Part shown: in pieces, positions 43,482 to 52,476 of the stretch
Layout: each line of letters begins with the position of its first letter
Numbering within the stretch: the stretch's first letter is position 1
Source: Flavobacteriaceae bacterium UBA5534
GTDB taxonomy: Bacteria > Bacteroidota > Bacteroidia > Flavobacteriales > Flavobacteriaceae
DNA length: 64,000 nt
Assembly: GCA_002426015.1 (NCBI GenBank)
Contig: DINS01000027.1
Location: 14,654 to 78,653 of the forward strand
Direction: 5' to 3'
Notes under the pieces: model-generated
Database searches by the model: none
Seen by the model: the letters and a program-made list of their open reading frames with translations, nothing else
What the model was told of the DNA's origin: nothing
Translations under genes and position numbers: made by a program

Positions 43482-44591
43482 ATGCTGATTTTTACTGTTC
43501 TGTTCTGCATCTTTATTGTAGTTGTTTGCATTCAAATTTTATTTTACGCATTTATTTTTGGTCAGTTTCATCTGATTAAACCTCAACAATCATCTCAAAA
43601 ACCTCCTATATCTATTATTATTTGCGCAAAAAATGAAGCTAAAAACCTAAAGCGCTTTTTGCCCTCAATACTAGAACAAGATTATCCTAATTTTGAAATT
43701 GTATTGATCAACGACAGTTCTAATGACAAAACACTTAAAGTTATGGAAGCTTTTAAAGCTGACCATAGCAACATAAAAATTGTCAATGTGAAAAGTATAG
43801 AAGCTTTTTGGGGAAATAAAAAGTATGCTTTGACACTTGGCATCAAAGCTGCCTCGCATAACCATTTATTGTTTACAGATGCTGATTGTAAACCTATTTC
43901 CAATCAATGGGTCAACGAAATGTGCAGTCATTTTTCAAATTCAAAATCGATAGTGATTGGTTATGGTGCTTATAAAAAGGAGAAAAAATCTTTTTTAAAC
44001 AAGTTGATACGATTCGAAACATTATTGACAGCAGTTCAATACTTTTCATATGCCAAAATGGGGCAACCTTATATGGCTGTCGGACGAAACTTGGCATATA
44101 CAAAACAAACTTTTTTTGAGGCACGTGGTTTTATGAACCACATGAACATTAAATCTGGTGATGACGACTTGTTTATCAACCAAATTGCTGACAAACACAA
44201 TACTGCACTTTGTATTTCTAAAAATAGCTTTACAGAATCGGTTCCTAAAAAAACATACAAAGACTGGATACTTCAAAAACGAAGACACATTAGCACAGCC
44301 AAATTTTACAAAACAAAGCATAAAGCTGCACTAGCTACCTTTTACATATCTCAACTATTATTTTTTATTATGGCAATCGTTTTGATCAGTTCGCTGTTAT
44401 ACTGGCAAATAATAATAGGTTTGATTAGTTTGAGATATATTGTAATGGTAACAAGCATGTTGATGGCTTCAAAAAAACTGGAAGAAAAAGATTTGATTGC
44501 CTATATTCCCTTATTGGAATTATTTTTAATTATCACACAATTCTCTATATTTATAAAAAATCTGACCTCAAAACCCAATCATTGGAATTAA
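43482..44591 (+). CDS. Family 2 glycosyltransferase, membrane-bound
   Basis: The 369-residue product has an N-terminal membrane helix (about residues 3-25) and a GT2 domain (PISIIICAKNEAKNLKRFLP, then EIVLINDSSNDKTL and LLFTDADCKPIS with the metal-binding DAD). The acceptor-binding region KSGDDDLFIN and QKRRHISTAKFY (Q-x-x-R-x type) is present. Three C-terminal helices follow. This layout is typical of processive or lipid-linked glycosyltransferases. The product cannot be named. It overlaps the following sigma-factor gene by 10 bases. Confidence 0.88.
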   Translation: MLIFTVLFCIFIVVVCIQILFYAFIFGQFHLIKPQQSSQKPPISIIICAKNEAKNLKRFLPSILEQDYPNFEIVLINDSSNDKTLKVMEAFKADHSNIKIVNVKSIEAFWGNKKYALTLGIKAASHNHLLFTDADCKPISNQWVNEMCSHFSNSKSIVIGYGAYKKEKKSFLNKLIRFETLLTAVQYFSYAKMGQPYMAVGRNLAYTKQTFFEARGFMNHMNIKSGDDDLFINQIADKHNTALCISKNSFTESVPKKTYKDWILQKRRHISTAKFYKTKHKAALATFYISQLLFFIMAIVLISSLLYWQIIIGLISLRYIVMVTSMLMASKKLEEKDLIAYIPLLELFLIITQFSIFIKNLTSKPNHWN

Positions 44592-45130
44592 AGCAAGCTA
44601 TTGAAAAAGCAAAACAAAACAACCAAATGGCGTTTAACTTTTTGTTAGACACTTTTTGGAACGATGTGTATGGTTTTCAGCTGAAGCGTACCGAAAATGA
44701 GAATGATGCTGAAGATATAACCATCCAGACGTTTTCAAAAGCATTTGACAAAATACATACCTATAATCCTGATTATGAATTTAAAACATGGTTATTTACC
44801 ATATCAAAAAACATTCATATCGATTTGGAGCGAAAGCGAAAATCTTCAATTACCAATACAACCAACAAAACAGATGATCCTGAATATTATGATATCATTG
44901 ACGAATCTCCTTCAGTTGAAGACGAACTCATCATTGAACAAAATTTGGCAAAACTGCTTCGTGATATCAAAAAACTAAAACCACATTATCAAGAAGTCAT
45001 CAACTTAAGATACTTTCAAGAATTGAGTTATCTCGAAATTTCTGATCAGCTCAAAGAACCAATCAATAATGTAAAGGTGAAGTTGTTGCGTGCAAAAAAA
45101 TTGTTGGCTGAAATAATTAAGAAGAAGTAA
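44582..45130 (+). CDS. ECF-type RNA polymerase sigma factor
   Basis: The 182-residue product has sigma-70 region 2 (AFNFLLDTFWNDVYGFQL, then AEDITIQTFSKAFDKI and FKTWLFTISKNIHIDLERK) and region 4 (KPHYQEVINLRYFQELSYLE, ISDQLKEPINNVKVKLLRAK). The best start is the TTG overlapping the glycosyltransferase end; the next Met is 15 residues in. No anti-sigma gene is next to it. Its coupling to a glycosyltransferase gene may mean constitutive or growth-linked use. Confidence 0.9.
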   Translation: MELKQAIEKAKQNNQMAFNFLLDTFWNDVYGFQLKRTENENDAEDITIQTFSKAFDKIHTYNPDYEFKTWLFTISKNIHIDLERKRKSSITNTTNKTDDPEYYDIIDESPSVEDELIIEQNLAKLLRDIKKLKPHYQEVINLRYFQELSYLEISDQLKEPINNVKVKLLRAKKLLAEIIKKK

Positions 45131-45228
45131 TCACATTCTATAGAGTCTAAATTTTTTGAATTTTAATTCTATTAAATGCTATAGTCAAACTCAATAGTCA
45201 GTCCTAACAAATTATTAATTATACTTCG

Positions 45229-45236
45229 TATCTTTG
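45229..45236 (+). promoter_or_regulatory. lipA promoter (-7 box)
   Basis: TATCTTTG, perfect TAnnTTTG, 20 bases before the lipA ATG. Confidence 0.65.
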
Positions 45237-45256
45237 CTGTTCAAATTAAGCATCAA

Positions 45257-46135
45257 ATGGAATCCAAAACCGTTTCTAACATCCTACCAGAACGTCAAGC
45301 CAAACCAAAATGGCTGCGTGTAAAACTTCCTACCGGAAAAAAATATACCGAACTTCGAGGATTGGTTGACAAATATAAGCTCAACACCATTTGCACTTCT
45401 GGAAGTTGTCCAAATATGGGAGAATGTTGGGGAGAAGGCACAGCAACTTTCATGATTTTAGGAAATGTATGCACACGTTCCTGTGGGTTTTGCGGAGTTA
45501 AAACTGGTCGTCCAGACACATTGGATTGGGACGAACCAGAAAAAGTAGCACGCTCTATAAAGATCATGAACATCAAACATGCTGTTTTGACAAGTGTTGA
45601 TAGAGACGATTTGAAAGATATGGGAAGTATCATGTGGTCAGAAACTGTTAAAGCTGTTCGTCGCATGAATCCTGAAACTACTTTAGAAACTTTAATTCCC
45701 GATTTTCAAGGCATCGAACAACATATTGATAGGATTATTGAAGTCGCTCCAGAAGTTGTCTCTCATAATATCGAAACAGTTAGACGACTGACACGCGAAG
45801 TGAGAATACAGGCCAAATACGACAGAAGTCTTGGTGTTTTAAAATACTTGAAATCACAAGGACAACGTCGCACAAAATCTGGTATCATGCTTGGCCTTGG
45901 TGAAACCAGAGAAGAGGTTATCGAAACACTTCATGACTTGCGAACCAACGAAGTTGATGTGGTAACTATTGGTCAATATTTACAACCTAGTAAAAAACAC
46001 TTACCTGTTAAACAATTTATCCTACCTGAACAATTTGAAGAATACAAACAAATTGGTCTCGATTTAGGCTTCAGACATGTCGAAAGTAGTGCATTGGTAA
46101 GATCATCTTACAAAGCCCAAAAACACATTAATTAA
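45257..46135 (+). CDS. lipA: Lipoyl synthase
   Basis: Radical-SAM enzyme that inserts two sulfur atoms into protein-bound octanoate. The auxiliary cluster motif is CTSGSCPNMGEC (three Cys). The SAM cluster motif is CTRSCGFC. The closing motif ESSALVRSSYKA contains the RSSY that binds the auxiliary cluster. The 292-residue length is normal. Its TAA shares a base with the ATG of gap (TAATG). Confidence 0.97.
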   Translation: MESKTVSNILPERQAKPKWLRVKLPTGKKYTELRGLVDKYKLNTICTSGSCPNMGECWGEGTATFMILGNVCTRSCGFCGVKTGRPDTLDWDEPEKVARSIKIMNIKHAVLTSVDRDDLKDMGSIMWSETVKAVRRMNPETTLETLIPDFQGIEQHIDRIIEVAPEVVSHNIETVRRLTREVRIQAKYDRSLGVLKYLKSQGQRRTKSGIMLGLGETREEVIETLHDLRTNEVDVVTIGQYLQPSKKHLPVKQFILPEQFEEYKQIGLDLGFRHVESSALVRSSYKAQKHIN

Positions 46136-47133
46136 TGATTACTATTGCAATCAACGGTTTTGGACGCATCGGAAGACGCGTTTTTAGGCTTATTCAAGAA
46201 CGTGATGATATGCAAGTGGTGGTCATCAACGATTTGGCTGACGCCAAAACCTTAAGCCATTTATTAAAATATGACAGTATTCATGGTGTTTTTAATAAAA
46301 AGGTAAAGTCAGAAAGCAATTTTATTTGTGTTGAAGACAAAAAAGTAAGGCTTCTCAATCATAACCATCCAAACACTATTGATTGGAAACCTTATGATAT
46401 CGATTTTGTCATTGAATCTTCAGGAAAATTTAAAACAAAAAGTGACTTGCAACATCATATTGACAATGGTGCAAAAAAGGTCATTCTATCGGTTCCACCA
46501 AGCGAAGATGATATTAAAACGGTTGTTGTTGGTGTTAATGATGACATTTTGGATGGTAGCGAGACCATTATTTCTAATGCATCTTGTACCACCAACAATG
46601 CAGCTCCAATGATTGACGTCATTAATCGTCTTTGCAAAATCAAACAAGCCTATATTACAACAATACATTCCTATACAACAGATCAAAGCTTACACGATCA
46701 ACCACATAAAGATTTGCGACGTGCAAGAGCTGCAGGCCAATCAATTGTACCAACGACAACTGGAGCAGCCAAAGCTTTGACTAAAATTTTCCCTGAATTA
46801 TCTAATGTTATTGGAGGTTGTGGCATTAGAGTTCCTGTTGCCAATGGATCATTGACCGATATTACTTTTAATGTGGAAGAAATAGTATCGATTGAAACCA
46901 TCAATAAGGCCTTCAAGTACGCGTCAGAAACCTACCTCAAAAATATCTTGGAATATACTGAAGATCCTATTGTATCTATTGATATTGTTGGTAATCCGCA
47001 CTCCTGTATTTTCGATTCGCAAATGACTTCTGTTATAGGAAATATGATAAAGATAGTTGGCTGGTACGACAATGAAACTGGTTATTCTAACAGAATTTTA
47101 GATTTAATTTGCAATTTATCGGATAAAAAGTAA
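46135..47133 (+). CDS. gap: Type I glyceraldehyde-3-phosphate dehydrogenase
   Basis: NAD-linked glycolytic enzyme. The 332-residue product has the Rossmann start IAINGFGRIGRRVFRLI, the catalytic Cys in SNASCTTNNAAPMI, and the activating His in TTIHSYTTDQ. The NETGYSNR motif is present near the C-terminus (WYDNETGYSNRILDL). It is translationally coupled to lipA; whether it is the main glycolytic GAPDH or a second copy cannot be judged here. Confidence 0.95.
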   Translation: MITIAINGFGRIGRRVFRLIQERDDMQVVVINDLADAKTLSHLLKYDSIHGVFNKKVKSESNFICVEDKKVRLLNHNHPNTIDWKPYDIDFVIESSGKFKTKSDLQHHIDNGAKKVILSVPPSEDDIKTVVVGVNDDILDGSETIISNASCTTNNAAPMIDVINRLCKIKQAYITTIHSYTTDQSLHDQPHKDLRRARAAGQSIVPTTTGAAKALTKIFPELSNVIGGCGIRVPVANGSLTDITFNVEEIVSIETINKAFKYASETYLKNILEYTEDPIVSIDIVGNPHSCIFDSQMTSVIGNMIKIVGWYDNETGYSNRILDLICNLSDKK

Positions 47134-47152
47134 CTTTTATCGAATAAATAAT

Positions 47153-47160
47153 TATATTTG
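47153..47160 (+). promoter_or_regulatory. Promoter (-7 box) of the hybrid kinase gene
   Basis: TATATTTG, perfect TAnnTTTG, 23 bases before the ATG at 47183. Confidence 0.6.
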
Positions 47161-47182
47161 TTCCATATAAAGTGGTCAAAAT

Positions 47183-49417
47183 ATGTCCCAAATCAAATAT
47201 TACATATTTACATTTTTACTTTGTTTCACCTCCTTTTTATCTGCACAAACCAATGCCGATGAGGATGTTGATTTGTTAAAAATGCGCATTGAAAACTACA
47301 TTACTCAAGCTGGTTTTGATAGCGATCGTGGCGATTATTACAACTCCAAAGATAATTTGGAAAAGGCTTTGGAAATTGCCGAAAAAATCAAAGACAAAAA
47401 AAGTCGTGGTGTTATCCAAACCAAAATTGCTAAAATCCAATATATTGTAGGCGAACCAGAAAACGCACTCGTATCACTCACGAAGGCTGCAGAATTGCAA
47501 CGTGAAACCAATGACTATGCAAATCTTGCCATTACATATAACATTAGAGGAATACTTCATAGTAGCAAAGGTGAGTATCCAATAGCTTTAGATTATTTTA
47601 ATTCGGCCAAAACAAAGTTTGAGGAAGAAGGTCTAGAAGCATTTATATCTGACGTTAACTTAAATGAAGCCAAAGTCCATATCAAACTAGAAGATTATAA
47701 AACCGCAAAATCTTTATTAGAGCAATCCATTGTACTTGCTAAAAAGCACAATCAACCAAGAGTATTGAGTAGCGCGCTCATTTATAGTGGTAAAGTTTTA
47801 CAACATTTAGATAATAGCGATTTAGCGCTTGCCATGACACAAGAAGGGCTAGAAATTGCAAAAGCAAACAATGTCATTGAAAACATTAATGACAGTTACC
47901 TCACCTTAAGCGAAATTTATCAAAGCATCAATGAGTATAAGCTTGCATATGATTTTCAAAAAAAGCACATCACTATTTCTGATTCCATTCTTAATATACA
48001 ACGCGAAAACATATCGCCAGAACAAAGCTCACAGTTTATAAACGAATATAAGGATGCCAAAACAAAACAGATTGAGGTAAAGTTGGAGGAGGCTGATGCC
48101 GAAAACAATCTAACAAGAATAACCACCATCTTAAGTATTGCATTAATTACCATTTTGTCATTACTCACCTTATCCTTATATAAAAACAATAACATCAGGC
48201 TAAAAACCAACAACATGCTTCATGAAAAAAATGATGAGTTGATCATAGCCAAAGAAAAAGCCGAGCTTGCTTCAAGAACAAAAGCCAACTTTTTATCGAC
48301 CGTTACACACGAGTTGAGAACACCATTATATGCAGTGACTGGTCTGACCAATATGTTACTAGATGAAGACCCAAAACCAGATCAGATTACACATCTAAAA
48401 TCACTAAAATTTTCTGGTGAATACCTTTTGACCTTTATCAATGACATTCTACAAATCAACAAAATTGAAGCCAATAAAGTTGAATTGGACCCAGAATTGT
48501 TCAACTTAAAAAAGAAAGTTGAGAATGTTGTTTCGGCACTCAACAATTCAGCTTTAGATAACAATGTCATCTTACATTGTGAATATGAAAAAGACTTGCC
48601 AAGCAATTTTATTGCCGACCAGTTAAAAATCTCTCAAATCTTAATAAACCTTATTGGCAATGCCATAAAGTTTACCAAAGATGGAGATATCTGGGTCAGA
48701 GTCTATAAAATAGATCAAAAAGGTGACGAATATACCCTTCGTTTTGAAATAGAAGACAACGGAATTGGTATCACTAAAGAAAAACAAGATCATATGTTTG
48801 AAAGCTTTTCACAAGGCTCTATTCAAATTAACAGAAAATATGGTGGAACAGGACTTGGGCTTTCCATCGTAAAAGGACTTATTGAGATACTTAAAGGTAA
48901 AATTTATTTAAAAAGTGAACTCGGAAAAGGATCGACCTTCTTTTTTGAAATACCACTGACCTACTCTGCAGAAACCATTCAAAAAGAACAACCTAAACAA
49001 TTTAATAACATTGACGAATTGGACTTAAACAACATCAAAATTTTGGTCGTCGAAGACAACAAAATCAACCAGATGATTACCAAAAAAATCTTAAATAAAA
49101 TGAGTCTCTCCTGCGATATTGTTGACAATGGAGAAGAAGCTGTAGAGCGAGTAAAACAAAATCGTTATGACGTCGTCTTAATGGATATTCATATGCCAGG
49201 AATAAGTGGACTGGAGGCCACAAAAATCATTAGAACCTTTGATAAAGAACTGACTATTTTTGCTTTGACTGCAGTAACTTTAGAAGACAAAATGCATGAG
49301 TTTGATGAAGCTGGGTTTGACGATATTATTTCAAAACCGTTTAAGCAAGATGACTTTGAGAAAAAATTATACAATGCACTGATTGACAACAAAAAATCAA
49401 CTGCATCGTCTATATAA
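47183..49417 (+). CDS. TPR-sensing hybrid histidine kinase
   Basis: The 744-residue product has a signal peptide and a periplasmic tetratricopeptide sensor (about 25-270). A helix follows (TILSIALITILSLLTLSLY, about 313-331), then a coiled coil, a HisKA domain with phospho-His 376 (STVTHELRTPLYAV) and an HATPase domain (NLIGNAIKFT, DNGIGI, GGTGLGLSI). The C-terminal receiver has phospho-Asp 668 (DVVLMDIHMPG). No separate output gene is adjacent; the signal must pass to a partner encoded elsewhere or via phosphotransfer. Confidence 0.92.
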   Translation: MSQIKYYIFTFLLCFTSFLSAQTNADEDVDLLKMRIENYITQAGFDSDRGDYYNSKDNLEKALEIAEKIKDKKSRGVIQTKIAKIQYIVGEPENALVSLTKAAELQRETNDYANLAITYNIRGILHSSKGEYPIALDYFNSAKTKFEEEGLEAFISDVNLNEAKVHIKLEDYKTAKSLLEQSIVLAKKHNQPRVLSSALIYSGKVLQHLDNSDLALAMTQEGLEIAKANNVIENINDSYLTLSEIYQSINEYKLAYDFQKKHITISDSILNIQRENISPEQSSQFINEYKDAKTKQIEVKLEEADAENNLTRITTILSIALITILSLLTLSLYKNNNIRLKTNNMLHEKNDELIIAKEKAELASRTKANFLSTVTHELRTPLYAVTGLTNMLLDEDPKPDQITHLKSLKFSGEYLLTFINDILQINKIEANKVELDPELFNLKKKVENVVSALNNSALDNNVILHCEYEKDLPSNFIADQLKISQILINLIGNAIKFTKDGDIWVRVYKIDQKGDEYTLRFEIEDNGIGITKEKQDHMFESFSQGSIQINRKYGGTGLGLSIVKGLIEILKGKIYLKSELGKGSTFFFEIPLTYSAETIQKEQPKQFNNIDELDLNNIKILVVEDNKINQMITKKILNKMSLSCDIVDNGEEAVERVKQNRYDVVLMDIHMPGISGLEATKIIRTFDKELTIFALTAVTLEDKMHEFDEAGFDDIISKPFKQDDFEKKLYNALIDNKKSTASSI

Positions 49418-50414
49418 CAAGATTTGTTATACGCTTATCAAAAGCATCACTATCATCAATCTGCATTTCTATTGGTAAATAGAACAATTTATCATCCCCT
49501 TTAAAATGCGTTTCCAATCGCATAAAATCTTTTTCTGTAGTCAGTATAAATTCTTTTTCCTTTAAAATAGAAATATCCTTTCTGTTAAACTCATAATGAT
49601 CATCAAAATTAAGATGTTCAAAATTCAAATCTTTCGATTTTAAATAATCAATCAATGGTGTAGAGTTGGCTATTCCTGTTACCAAAGTCAGTTTTTTATC
49701 CTTCAAATAATCCAAGTCTTTTTTTCCTGAAGCATTTCTTATAGATTCTGAATAGATGATCGAACTAAAAAACACCTCTTGATGTGGTTTAATTTTTAAA
49801 GCATCCATTATTGATTGCTTTTCGGCAACACCTATATTTATTGGACATTTGGTGACCACTATAATACTGGCACGATTAGCTCCACTTTTCGGTTCGCGCA
49901 AATTTCCTGTTGGCAGCATTATATCGTTGACATACAAGTCGTTGTAGGCAGTCAATAAGATATAAAAACCTGCTTTTACTTTACGATGCTGATAGGCATC
50001 ATCCAATAAGACAACATCTAGCTGATGGTCAAAAGCCATCAAACTTTCAATACCATGCTGTCTGTTGGCATCAACAGCAACAATAACATCATCAAACTTT
50101 TTGTAAAACTGAAATGGCTCATCTCCTATAGTTGCAACTGTGGCAGATGCGTCAGCAACAACAAATCCTTTGGTATGTCGCTTATAACCTCTACTTAGTG
50201 TAGCAATATGGTGTTTGTCTTTCAGCAAGCGTATCAGGTACTCAATCATAGGCGTTTTGCCAGTACCTCCAACACTCAAATTTCCGACACAAATAACAGG
50301 CAGATTGTACGATTTGGATGTTTTTATGCCTAAATCATACAGTTTATTACGCAGCCACGTTACCAAATAATAGATGGGAACTATCGGAAAAAGGATGTAT
50401 CTTAATATTTTCAC
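49410..50414 (-). CDS. lpxK: Tetraacyldisaccharide 4'-kinase
   Basis: Adds the 4'-phosphate in lipid A synthesis at the inner membrane. The 334-residue product has an N-terminal hydrophobic anchor (ILFPIVPIYYLVTWLRNKL), the Walker A region CVGNLSVGGTGKTPM, the LSRGYKR motif and the DAYQHRKV segment. The gene end overlaps the end of the hybrid kinase gene by 8 bases (convergent), and its start is divergent from the Nif3-like gene. Confidence 0.95.
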   Translation of the reverse strand: MKILRYILFPIVPIYYLVTWLRNKLYDLGIKTSKSYNLPVICVGNLSVGGTGKTPMIEYLIRLLKDKHHIATLSRGYKRHTKGFVVADASATVATIGDEPFQFYKKFDDVIVAVDANRQHGIESLMAFDHQLDVVLLDDAYQHRKVKAGFYILLTAYNDLYVNDIMLPTGNLREPKSGANRASIIVVTKCPINIGVAEKQSIMDALKIKPHQEVFFSSIIYSESIRNASGKKDLDYLKDKKLTLVTGIANSTPLIDYLKSKDLNFEHLNFDDHYEFNRKDISILKEKEFILTTEKDFMRLETHFKGDDKLFYLPIEMQIDDSDAFDKRITNLVI

Positions 50415-50434
50415 GATAACGAATGTAAAAATTT

Positions 50435-50442
50435 TATCTTTG
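50435..50442 (+). promoter_or_regulatory. Promoter (-7 box) of the Nif3-DUF164 pair
   Basis: TATCTTTG in the 54-base gap divergent from lpxK, 27 bases before the ATG at 50469. Confidence 0.65.
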
Positions 50443-50468
50443 TTTTAAACCTAAACCAAGAAAATAAT

Positions 50469-51563
50469 ATGATTATACAGGACGTAATCAATCATCTCGA
50501 AGCATTGGCACCTTTATCGTATGCAGAAGATTTTGACAATGTAGGTCTTTTAGTTGGTGACAAAAACACAAAACTCACAGGAGTTTTAGTTACATTAGAC
50601 ACTCTCGAAGCTGTTGTAGATGAGGCCATTGAAAAAAAGTGCAATCTTATCGTGAGTTTTCACCCCATTGTTTTCAAAGGTTTAAAAAAAATAAATGGCT
50701 CAAATTACGTAGAACGTGTGGTCATTAAAGCCATCCAGCATCACATAGCTATCTATGCTATTCATACAGCTTTAGACAATTGTCTTCAGGGTGTCAACTC
50801 AATTATCTGTGACACATTAGATTTGAATAACAAAAAAATATTGCTTCCTCAACAAGGCTCTATAAAAAAATTGACAACGTATGTTCCTAAAAAAGAGGCG
50901 AATCAATTGAGAACCGCTTTGTTTAATGCTGGGGCTGGGCAAATTGGCAATTATGAAAACTGCAGCTTTAACAGTGATGGAATAGGCACCTACAAAGGAA
51001 ACGAAAACTCAAATCCAGTCGTTGGAAACAAAGGAGATTTGCACAGTGAAGAAGAAACTCAAATTTCAATGACGTTTCAAAAGCATTTAGAATCTAAAGT
51101 ATTAAAATCTCTTTTTGAACACCATCCTTATGAAGAAGTGGCTTTCGAGGTCACAACTTTAGACAATTACAACCAAACTATAGGTATGGGAATGGTTGGC
51201 GAACTCCACCAAGAGCAAAAAACAGAAGATTTTTTAATGATTTTGAAACAAAAAATGAAAATTTCCTGTATAAAACATTCAAAAATCACAAAAAAGACAG
51301 TCAAAAAGATTGCCGTTTTAGGTGGTTCTGGAAGTTTTGCAATTAATGCCGCAAAGTCAGCAAATGCTGATGTTTTCATCACTTCAGATTTAAAATATCA
51401 CGATTTTTTTTCAGCCGAGAATCAAATAATTTTGGCCGATATTGGACATTATGAAAGCGAACAGTTCACAAAAAACTTTTTAGCTGACTATCTATCAAAA
51501 AAAATCACTAATTTTGCAGTCGTTTTATCGATGACAAACACCAATCCTGTAAAGTATTTATAA
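50469..51563 (+). CDS. Nif3-like dinuclear metal centre hexameric protein
   Basis: The 364-residue product has the DUF34/NIF3 fold. The two metal-binding regions are visible: NLIVSFHPIVFKGLKKI and AIYAIHTALDNCLQGVN at the N-terminus and the DIGHYESEQF motif near the end. A PII-like insert lies between them (about 130-230). The family binds two metals; its reaction is not settled, and GTP cyclohydrolase-like or phosphatase activity has been proposed. It is followed 2 bases later by DUF164, a conserved pairing. Confidence 0.9.
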   Translation: MIIQDVINHLEALAPLSYAEDFDNVGLLVGDKNTKLTGVLVTLDTLEAVVDEAIEKKCNLIVSFHPIVFKGLKKINGSNYVERVVIKAIQHHIAIYAIHTALDNCLQGVNSIICDTLDLNNKKILLPQQGSIKKLTTYVPKKEANQLRTALFNAGAGQIGNYENCSFNSDGIGTYKGNENSNPVVGNKGDLHSEEETQISMTFQKHLESKVLKSLFEHHPYEEVAFEVTTLDNYNQTIGMGMVGELHQEQKTEDFLMILKQKMKISCIKHSKITKKTVKKIAVLGGSGSFAINAAKSANADVFITSDLKYHDFFSAENQIILADIGHYESEQFTKNFLADYLSKKITNFAVVLSMTNTNPVKYL

Positions 51564-51565
51564 TT

Positions 51566-52348
51566 ATGGCAAAAAAAGCTGAACTTTCTGTTGAAGAGCG
51601 ATTAAGAGCTTTGTACGATTTACAATTAATCGACTCAAGAGTTGACGAAATTAGAAACATCAGAGGAGAGCTCCCTTTAGAAGTTAGAGATTTAGAAGAT
51701 GAAGTTGAAGGTTTAAATACCAGACTCGAAAAATTAAACTCGTCACTCGAATTGGTTGATAATGATATCAAAGCAAAAAAGAATTTAATTGAAGAGGCAA
51801 AATCTTTGATTAAAAAATATGCAGAGCAGCAAAAAAATGTTAGAAATAACAGAGAATTCAATTCCATCACCAAAGAAATAGAATTCCAAGAATTAGAAAT
51901 TCAATTGGCTGAAAAGCATATCAAAGAATTTAAAGTACAAATAGAACAGAAAAAAGAAATCATTTCTGAAACTAAAGACCGACTTAAAGATCGTCAAGCA
52001 CATCTTAAACACAAAAAAGGTGAATTGAATGCTATCTTGGCTGAAACTGAAAAAGAAGAAACAGCGTTGATCAAAAAATCTGAAGAATACCAAAGTCAGA
52101 TTGAATCGCGTTTAGTTGATGCTTACCACAGAATTCGTCAAAATGTAAAAAACGGATTAGCCGTTGTGCCAATTGAAAGAGGTGCTTCTGGAGGTTCTTT
52201 CTTTACGATTCCACCACAAGTGCAGGTAGAAATTGCATCTCGTAAAAAAGTCATCACTGACGAACATAGTGGACGTATCTTGGTAGATGCTGCATTGGCT
52301 GAAGAAGAAAAAGCAAAAATGGAAAAGTTGTTTGCTAAATTAGCATAA
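51566..52348 (+). CDS. DUF164 coiled-coil protein lacking the zinc-ribbon cysteines
   Basis: The 260-residue product is a long coiled coil (about residues 10-180) followed by the position of the family's C-terminal zinc ribbon. Members normally have CGGC and CxxCGR. Here these read SGGSFFTIPP and DEHSGRILVD, and the whole protein contains no cysteine. The fold pattern (FTIPPQVQVEIASRKK, GRILVD) is otherwise well kept. It is paired with Nif3 and ends at a terminator. Role unknown; it may act as a scaffold or RNA/protein-binding factor. Confidence 0.9.
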   Translation: MAKKAELSVEERLRALYDLQLIDSRVDEIRNIRGELPLEVRDLEDEVEGLNTRLEKLNSSLELVDNDIKAKKNLIEEAKSLIKKYAEQQKNVRNNREFNSITKEIEFQELEIQLAEKHIKEFKVQIEQKKEIISETKDRLKDRQAHLKHKKGELNAILAETEKEETALIKKSEEYQSQIESRLVDAYHRIRQNVKNGLAVVPIERGASGGSFFTIPPQVQVEIASRKKVITDEHSGRILVDAALAEEEKAKMEKLFAKLA

Positions 52349-52366
52349 ACCAACCTAAAAAATATT

Positions 52367-52400
52367 GAAAAGCCTTTACTTATCTGTGAAGGCTTTTTTA
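52367..52400 (+). terminator. Terminator after DUF164 gene
   Basis: AAAAGCCTT and AAGGCTTTTTT around a 14-base loop, about 20 bases past the stop. Confidence 0.8.
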
Positions 52401-52476
52401 TTTAATAAAACTTTCACACAAATAACATTAAGCTTTTGCAATTTCATACGACTACATAAAAAATCAATTATCAACT

